64,000 nucleotides of DNA from positions 24,258 to 88,257 of the forward strand of contig JAJEKV010000802.1 in NCBI GenBank assembly GCA_021234155.1, read 5' to 3'. Positions 56,918 to 64,000 of this stretch are shown one piece after another (the first letter of the stretch is position 1; each line of letters begins with the position of its first letter). A program made the translations under genes and the position numbers. The notes below the pieces were generated by a model that was given only the letters and a program-made list of their open reading frames with translations, was not told where the DNA came from and searched no databases. Source of the stretch: Isoetes taiwanensis (Eukaryota > Streptophyta > Lycopodiopsida > Isoetales > Isoetaceae).

Positions 56918-56942
56918 TCAAAGACAAGGTGAAAGAGGAGAA
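56918..56942 (+). promoter_or_regulatory. Polypurine tract of the Gypsy element
   Basis: A purine-rich stretch (AAGACAAGGTGAAAGAGGAGAA) ends directly before the 3' LTR at 56943, the expected primer site for plus-strand synthesis. Confidence 0.75.
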
Positions 56943-58530
56943 TGTAGCGTTCGGCATATAATATCATTATAACATCGTATATTATCTTGCCTGCGTCTAC
57001 CGTACATGTCACAAGTGACATGTACTTGAAGTGGGAACAGCGTTGCACTTAGGAGCTAAGAGGTTGCACCTGGGGGGCAACCTTGGATTGGGTATGTAAT
57101 TAAACATACACAACAAAGGTTCCTTTGTTCATCCATTTCCAAATGGCCTAAAGCCATTTGCCCTGGATGCCCTAACCTAGATAGGGTCTATATAAGGGCT
57201 AAAACCAGACCCTAGCTCTCCTTTCACTTTGCCAATTAGGGTTTTCTAGAGCTTCCTTTTTCCTCTTTCGCATTTAGGGCTTTCACGGGCCAATTGGCCA
57301 AAGGTAAGGCTCGAAAATCGCATTACCGGGCTCAGAAAAGTCGGTTACACAACAGGTTCTTTGATACATTGGCAGTCTTCGACAAGATCCCGAGGACATG
57401 GGCGCCTTCAAGGATGAGGAGCCCAGCCAAGGAGCAGGTATCTAGTTGTTGTGCAAAACCGTCTTTAGGCATGGCAATATGCGGTTTAGTATGTTAGATC
57501 ATCTACGGAAGCCTTGTAGATCCATAGATCACGAGACCCTAACGAATGAAACCTAACATTGGATGTTAAGTAGAATAGATTGATATGATTCTCTATCTAC
57601 GTTACGTGATATTGTATGTATTCTACTCGTGATCTCCTTGTTGTGGGAAGGGGGGTAGAGACCTAAAAGGTACGTGTAGAGATGCTCCTAGCATAGCACC
57701 TTAGTTCCCACATAAATGCGACCCGTGCAGGAGCCCACACAGTACAATGGGTGAGGGGGGCAAAGGCAGGTTGATAAAGGAGGAACTTGTCTCATCGGGT
57801 GACCCCCTCACGGTAGTAAAGCCTATGGGGTCTTTCTTGGCTAGGCTTAATGGCACCCTTGCGCGTGTGGGCAAGGCATGGGCTCGACATTTTCGTGGGG
57901 TGGTGGATATGACCTTCCGGTGAGTTCAAAGTCGAGATAAAGGCGGTGGCCCTCTAGCCGCTGCGATGAGCATGAATACCTGGAGGGAGGCAGCTCTCTT
58001 CACCTCAGCCGGGGTTGGGGAGATGCAACCTGGCGGTGGTAGCCCCTGCGGCTATTCGCGTGGGCCTGACCCAAGTCCCAACAGCACTGACCTACTGCAT
58101 AGGGAAGTGTGCGAAGAGGCGGATGGAGTGGACTACCCTAAGCCATGTTCTATGCCAGCCAAATCCATTGCCATGGTGCATGCACGCACGAACACGAGGC
58201 CCTGGTAGCCAGGTCATCCCCTTGCAGTGGGAGCACGGGTAGGACCTTCCCTTTGTATTATTGTTATGAAGGTATTGTCAATTCTGTGATGTTGCTATTG
58301 TTATGGTGATTATGTTGTACATTATTAGTTGTGCTCGCGTTTGTTTTGTTTACGCTTCCATGAATGGGGTCGATCAGATGGAAGGCGGATGAATGACACA
58401 TCCACTCTTCCCTTGGCCGGCTCGGGCCCCCATGGGAGTGGAGTCGGTGGATGGCCCCTGTGGGCAAACCCGGGGAATGCTCCTCCGAAAACGATGTGGG
58501 CATCATTATAAGGAGTGGGGGCTATTTTAT
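56943..58530 (+). repeat. 3' LTR of the Gypsy element
   Basis: It starts TGTAGCGTTC (5' LTR: TGTGACGTTC) and aligns with the 5' LTR to about 58521. The last bases differ: the 5' LTR ends GGGGACGTCACA, and here GGGGGCTATTTTAT is followed by the GCTTA duplication. Total length (1588 bp) is nearly equal to that of the 5' LTR. Confidence 0.9.
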
Positions 58531-58535
58531 GCTTA
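58531..58535. repeat. Target-site duplication GCTTA, right copy (Gypsy)
   Basis: Identical to 45305-45309 and placed where the 3' LTR ends by length. Confidence 0.65.
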
Positions 58536-58539
58536 TATT

Positions 58540-60905
58540 CTTCTGTTCAAGAATTTCCATACATGCAATGGCAGCCCGGGATCCCCACTTAGTCACGAGG
58601 ACTAATCCCATTGAGTGCATGTACAGTTAATACGTAAGGTAGTGGTTAAGTTGATGGCGACAATATAGTAGGAGAATGGGAAATTTTGAAACCTAGAGCT
58701 AGAAGTTCTATTTGATTTGCTCAGTTTGATATTTGATTTCTGCAGGTGGGTAGCTTAGTTTTATTTTTGAATGAAGTTCTATTTCTTTCTTTCTGTCACA
58801 AATTCTGGGGCTTGGGCTTTTGCTCGATTGAATCTTCAGTGCTCTCTTCTATGGCGACATTCCGACATGGCAGTACTTAGGTTCAATTTGCAGGGTTCTG
58901 GTGAGGCCTCCTTGGCCTGGAGGTTTGAATCCTTTCCTCTTATCTCTTCGCAGGAAGCAATGTCAGGCGGAGCTAGATGTCACCTCAACAGCCACTTTAG
59001 GCAGATGCCTTACAAAATCGGGCCCAATGCTGGGGAAAGTTTTTAGGTCACACTGGAAAATTTCCTATGGTTACTTTGGTCAGTCGGATATCTTATGTTT
59101 AGAGGCGGAAATTTCTATTGTCTTCATAGAAAATCTTAAGAAAACTTATCGGAAAAATTCCTGCGACACACTAATTGAAACTGGAAAATTTGCAATTTCA
59201 AGGACTTGGTTTATAGCGTTCCCGGACTTTGCCCAACACTGATCCGGCCTACCTGGCCAGCGGCTATTCTTTCGCTTTTCTACTCCTGTGAATAATCCGG
59301 CTTGCTTGCATTTTCTACATCATATAAAAGTCCATGTGTTTTGGAACCGTGGTCATATAAAATCTTCTGTACATTATGGCAATATGGTTTGGAGACCATA
59401 TGTTCGTTCTACACCATTGGAACTTGTTTTTTATTTCTTGTTGAAAATGTTAATGTTCAACGATCTGTTACAATAAGGGAAATATCTCGCAAATCGATGG
59501 CTACGAAGAAACATAGAATAAAACCCATAAAGATAGTAATAACAATAGTAATAATGAGAATATAATGAATCTATAACATGAATTAAAGGCGGATTGATTT
59601 CAAGCATTTACTAAAGTGGCGGGGCCAATATATTGGAAATAAAGAGTTCGGTACTTATTCATATCGGACTTTTAACTATGAGACCGAACTCCAAAGTTGT
59701 TGGCATGAAGATGCGACCTACAACTCCATATGGCTAAGAAATCAATGGTGCTATAAAAGCATGCGCCATTATAGCGATTTCTCATGCTCTTGCCTAAGTT
59801 GCAAGCATCAATCGCATTTTCAATTGTGTCTTATTGTTATGACTTTAATTTTGTGAGGTATGTGTAGATGCAAATGCTTAAATATATGTGATAAATAGAG
59901 ATAAAATCTGACCAAAGCATCACCTAAACTACATATTTGAGCAATGTTAAAGCTTGAATAAATGATTACGCATCTAACTTATTGACTTTGAAAATCTAGA
60001 TTACAACATAATTGACTTAGTCCTAAGACTTCAATGTACATATTCATTTTTCATTCTAGCATCGCCATCTTACCATTCTCTTGACTTGGATCTCTTTTCA
60101 CTATATCCACGATGTCTTTCGGCGAGTAGCGGCATGAGGGATCCTACATGATGTCGCTCGTGCCCCATGGTTGATGGGGCTCTTCATCTTGGTGCCTTCA
60201 CACTTTCTTCCCTTTTACCATCCTCCTCTTAACCATTCTTTTTAGATGCTTGTTAAACTATTGTTGTGGCACAATACACTTAATGGGTGTTGTTTTAACT
60301 TTATCACATCATCGTCCTTCTTAGGTCATTTCGTGCGCTAAGTTTTCTTCTTGTTCTTTATTAACAATTTTTCTTCATTTGGCAAGTCCCTTGTTATCAG
60401 GGGCCGATGTTTCTTAGCGGCTTGGCTTATAGCTAAGGAAGTTTTGTCATTCATCACTGCAGCAGTATACAATGTTTGAATAATATAGATGAGGAGCTGA
60501 CCATAGGAACAATGTCGAGCTACCCCATAAGGAACACTGTGCATAGGCAGTATAGAAGGGTAGTGGCGACAACTTTTCATTGGGATGAAACCCCCCTCAA
60601 CCCCTTTTGGGTTTTAGAGGAAAACCCTAATGAGAAATGGTTAGCCATCAACAACGTTGGATGGTTTACTGGGGAATCGGAGAAGGTGGGGCTGATGGCG
60701 TGCAAAAGGGATTGAACCCTCGAGATGATATAATAGCTGCAAAGGAAATGGAACACATAGAAGGCACCCATTAGCAGGTTAAGGAGAACAAAACGTACAT
60801 GACATTGAAGCTGACAAGCGCACAACAACAAGCACCAAAAACTGGCCCATGTGAGTGATTAGTAATGAGGAGAAATACAGCAATACATGGCGTAAGAGAA
60901 GATAG
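58540..60905. other. Stretch without a recognised gene, right flank of the Gypsy element
   Basis: Unrecognised frames occur at 58771-59046 (MKFYFFLSVTNSGAWAFARL) and 60476-60715. The stretch at 60574-60640 (GGGATGAAACCCCCCTCAA, then GGGTTTTAGAGGAAAA) resembles the 3' UTR of the AGAAT-tailed LINE near 15047, but the tail is absent, so I do not call it. Confidence 0.4.
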
Positions 60906-61095
60906 AATCACCGGAGGGTGGAGAGAAAAAGCATCACCAGTGAGTGGAAAAAAAAAGAATATGATAAAAAGAAATTTGTGTCACCCTCGTGGTGGAAATA
61001 AATAACATCACCCATAGGTGGAGAACAAAGGCAACACCATGCGGGGTATAGAAACATGATTATAGGATACCCGGGGTGGACAACAATAAGGTATG
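60906..61095. repeat. Degenerate minisatellite with CACC...GGTGGA hairpin units
   Basis: Four or five ~45-bp units each contain a CACC followed shortly by GGTGGA or GGGTGGA and then an A-rich part (ATCACCGGAGGGTGGAGAGA, GTCACCCTCGTGGTGGAAAT, ATCACCCATAGGTGGAGAAC). Each unit could form a tiny hairpin. Confidence 0.55.
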
Positions 61096-61467
61096 CATGA
61101 ACGAACACATGTGAAAAACAATAAACAAGCACCAAGCAAATCGTAAGGAAGCGAGGGAAGCAATGGGCAATGAGAGATGTGTTGGCGTGGAGAAGGCGAA
61201 TGATGCCTAGACCCTCGAATATGGAGTGTACTTTAGATAATGGCTCGTCTGTCCTTAAGTGCGATTCGAGGGCTCGGATCGATGCTATTTCAAATAAAAA
61301 AATTTCAAATGGATTACAAACAAAAATTTTCATGAATAAAAAAAAAAATGGGAACAATAGAGAGGATGTTTCCAATTTTAAAGCGGGATGTTTTTTCAAC
61401 CTCTTTTTCTTCAATCCATCATGTGTTTTTTTTTCGAGGTTTTAAAGGTCATTTCCAAAGATGGTGC

Positions 61468-61980
61468 ACTACAAGAGAATGAGTGTTAGGCATAAAATAA
61501 GCATCGGATAACCTTCATAAAATAGAAATCTTGCACATGTTCTCGATCGGTGATTGACCTAATGTATATTTTCTGATGCATAGGTGTCAAACTAAGCATC
61601 AGAACAATGTTCAAGATAAGCATCAGGTAATCATCACAGTGCACATCAAGAAAATCATCATTTTAGTTGTCAGATTAAGCATCAGATGGATAGTCGATTA
61701 GCCCGTCAAATTATCGCCCTAAAACATCAAATCTTTAGTCAATTTTCGTCCGACTAGGCATCAAGAAAAAATATCCAAGAAGGCGATCGGTTTAATTGTC
61801 GATTATGCATCGATTAGTTGTCGATTAAGCATCCGGGTAGAACATCAAATGTATAGTCAATTTATTCGTCAGACTATACATCAGGAAACATATCAAATGC
61901 ACAATTAGATTAGTTGTCAGAATAAACATCAGGTAAAACATCAGGTGGTTGATTAGGATAGTAGTTGCCATATTAATATA
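61468..61980 (+). mobile_element. CACTA (En/Spm-type) terminus with GCATCAG subterminal repeats
   Basis: CACTACAAGAGAATGAG at 61468 matches the CACTA-superfamily end. About 500 bp of reiterated subterminal motifs follow (AAGCATCAG, AGCATCGG, ACATCAGG, GTCAGATTAAGCATCAG, GTCGATTAAGCATC). This combination is diagnostic of CACTA elements, whose transposase binds subterminal repeats. The element would extend rightward. No convincing opposite end (TTGTAGTG with complementary repeats) is present before the window ends. The TTGTAGTG at 63404 lacks such repeats. Confidence 0.6.
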
Positions 61981-62092
61981 TCAGTCAAAAGAGGAATTAG
62001 ATTTGTTGCAAAGCGGTTAGCGAATCAAGTAAAAGCAATATAATGCAATTTTAAAACCAATACAATATATCTCAAAATGCAAAAACACTTTA

Positions 62093-62640
62093 TTATTGCA
62101 AACAAATATTATCATTACATATAAGAAAGAGTACATGTAAAAGAAAGAGTATATGTGTGCCTTTAGATGCCTTTTTGTAGAGATCTATACTGTGCAATGT
62201 CTCTTGTGACAGTTGCATCCATAAATTAGGACTCATGTTCCTCATGCCTTGCCCTTGCACTTTTGTCTTTTTTTTCCTTGAAGTAGATGCATTGTAAACT
62301 TCTTTTAGTGGCTTCCTCCACAACCTCCTTCCTAACCATTATCCCTTTCCCTTCCTTGCATCTTCTATCCCCTTCTCCACCAACATATCACGAGCCCAAT
62401 CATGTGTACCCTCATGTGCACCCTCCATGTCAACGTTATCTTCAATGTTCCTCAAGCATCAATCCCATTTCCTTCCACCATGCCCGCCCCTCCACCATAA
62501 AACTCATCCCTATCAAGTTCTTCATCTTCCACTCTATCCGGGTCTCCCTCACCTCCAACTATTTGATGCCATTGTTGCCTCTCCTCCCGGCTATGGACAT
62601 CACACTGCTAAGTCTTCCACTATTTCTTCTTCCCTTTTAT
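62093..62640 (-). other. Coding-like remnant on the minus strand, unrecognised
   Basis: Within the putative CACTA element, minus-strand DNA gives broken protein-like pieces: EELDRDEFYGGGAGMVEGNG (about 62530-62470), HDWARDMLVEKGIEDARKGK (about 62408-62348) and PLKEVYNASTSRKKKTKVQG (about 62313-62254). They could be a worn transposon gene. No catalytic motif was recognised. Confidence 0.25.
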
Positions 62641-62699
62641 TTTTGTGCTTCTTTGTTTGCCTCCTAAAAAAAAGATGCTACAACTTAGAAGAAAACAAT

Positions 62700-64000
62700 A
62701 ATATAGTTACAAAGAAATTTATTTGTGCGACCAAGGCCGCATGAACATTCTCTTCTTTGATTAACTTACACGAGGTGGATTTGTGTGATGTCCAGCTTGA
62801 TGTGAGTTCAAAACTAGAATGTTACACCAACTTAAATGCTAGGGCAGCTCACAATACGTAAATGACTCAATGTTAATTGATTACTTTTACAAAAGCGAAA
62901 AATGTTGGACAATTTGATCTTTTACAATTTGTTTGAAAATGTTATTTGTTGGATTGTCTATTTTGCAACGGCCCCAAAGATGTTATTAAACATGCAAGGC
63001 AAAATCAACATTTCTCGATAATTAATATGCCTAGAATCATTGAAGGTGACATTATACATATAATGTTTGCATGCAAAGATCTTGGTAATTTAGCATACAT
63101 CAAAATACACATCAATATTATATTGCATGATTTTAACACATTGGTATGAGCAATGGGTCTAATAAGACCACTTTTAAACATGATCCAAGAAGGCTGACAA
63201 AAGTAAGTAATGGCAAGTAATAGAGAACTTTACTTAGTAAAAAGGAATGCTGAGTTACATGCCAATGGGAAAATAGGCCATTTCCATGGAACATAATGCT
63301 TAAAATTCAAAAAACAATGCACAATGAATATGTCTTACCGGTGGTTGTTAGATTCAGCGGGTTGCTCTTTTACGAGGGAGACAATAATATCTAAAATTCC
63401 TTGATTTGTAGTGTTGTCTATTTTGCCATATATATTCCTATAGATTGGTTATTTTGTTCTACACCCAAGAAGCACGGTCGGGTTCTTGCATCCGTTCATT
63501 GTATCTCTGAGGTGCCTCTTATAGGCAATCGGCATTGGCGATTCGCGTTCACTATTTGGTACTATGATCATTCCAAAAATCTGATGACCGACCTCTTGAA
63601 TTTCTCTAAATTGTAGGGATGTTAGTTTTCCTTCTTGTCTTACATATCCTCGGACATGTTGTTCGATTTATTGTGAAACTATTAACTGTTGTGAGATTAG
63701 TTCTATTTTTAAGTTGTATCCACTTGAGCATGTTATTGTTTCTTTGCATTGAGTTAAAGATTTGTGTGCTTTATTTTGCGATTGTCATAAAGTCTTACAT
63801 ATGAAACTAATGGTTAATTATGGAAAAGCTGCTAATTCATGGGCATTACGTTTATTTCTCGAGAGTGAATCCATAGAACGAGCTTTCGTTTGAGTGTTGC
63901 TTCAACGACGCAGAGGTGGTTCTCCTTAAACATTGAATGGCAATAATAAAATGTTGTCACGATGTTAAGTAATTTATACCTCTTTTGCTAGTAGATGGTG
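62700..64000. other. AT-rich stretch without a recognised gene
   Basis: Only short frames are present. It may be the interior of the CACTA element whose left end is at 61468. Confidence 0.4.

Larger units (their letters stand above)
45310..58530 (+). mobile_element. Ty3/Gypsy chromovirus-type LTR retrotransposon, full length, decayed
   Basis: This 13.2-kb element has 5' LTR 45310-46898, primer-binding site 46900-46911, a leader of nearly 3 kb with repeated hairpins, gag, protease, RT, RNase H, integrase and a C-terminal chromodomain (the Gypsy domain order), a polypurine tract and 3' LTR 56943-58530. The chromodomain marks the chromovirus branch. GCTTA flanks both ends. The LTRs differ by many small indels, mostly in CG-rich parts, and every coding domain is frameshifted, so this insertion is clearly older than Copia A. 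Confidence 0.93.

Noticed and set aside
60574-60640. Sequence resembling the AGAAT-tailed LINE 3' UTR
   Set aside because: Only about 60 bp of loose similarity, and the diagnostic tail and GTCTCCGTGGAC block are missing.
63401-63411. TTGTAGTG as the right end of the CACTA element that starts at 61468
   Set aside because: No complementary CTGATGC repeats precede it, and the flanking trinucleotides do not match.

Overview
This window is nuclear DNA from a land plant with a large, repeat-rich genome. The evidence is plant-type nested Ty1/Copia and Ty3/Gypsy retrotransposons primed by initiator-Met tRNA, plant L1-type LINE remnants, an L-type lectin receptor kinase pseudogene, and an eight-exon nuclear gene with GT-AG introns and a plastid-like N-terminus. 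The repeat mix would suit a gymnosperm or fern, but the sequence does not settle that. No bacterial operons, CRISPR arrays, tRNA or rRNA genes were seen.

Layout. 1-2.5 kb: GC-rich DNA, an orphan Copia LTR fragment, and a Copia RT fragment cut by a LINE tail. 2.7-5.6 kb: a nearly intact hAT/ZNF862-like coding region on the minus strand. 5.9-13.7 kb: a three-level nest, in which an old Copia (B) received a tRNA-derived SINE-like repeat, which was then split between its A and B boxes by a younger Copia (A) that still has perfect 5-bp ATTTT duplications. 14.9-16.9 kb and 23-26.3 kb: two copies, in opposite orientations, of one LINE family. 20-21.6 kb: a decayed lectin receptor kinase between short direct repeats. 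26.7-27.9 kb: a 5'-truncated L1.

29.4-32.4 kb: the best cellular gene, a SAM-binding protein of the spermidine-synthase/methyltransferase fold. All eight exons join in phase except for one 1-nt break in exon 3. Three ACGTGGC boxes lie just upstream of it. A second SINE copy follows at 32.65-33.03 kb.

33.24-43.41 kb: the most unusual object, a 10.17-kb unit bounded by 26-bp identical inverted repeats. TGTGGTG-rich arrays lie 1.1-1.6 kb inside each end in mirror orientation. The unit also holds a 218-bp tandem repeat, two exons that can be spliced in frame and other unrecognised coding blocks. I read it as a large TIR transposon, probably non-autonomous, that carries gene fragments. No transposase was recognised in it.

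45.3-58.5 kb: a full-length but decayed Ty3/Gypsy chromovirus-type retrotransposon with 1.59-kb LTRs, a GCTTA target duplication, a long leader containing repeated hairpins, and a C-terminal chromodomain. 58.5-64 kb: AT-rich DNA with a minisatellite and one CACTA-type terminus followed by GCATCAG-type subterminal repeats.

The methyltransferase-like gene is the only locus that looks functional. The hAT-like coding region has two frame breaks and could be a decayed gene, a transposon, or intact apart from base-call errors. Almost everything else is mobile DNA and its debris.
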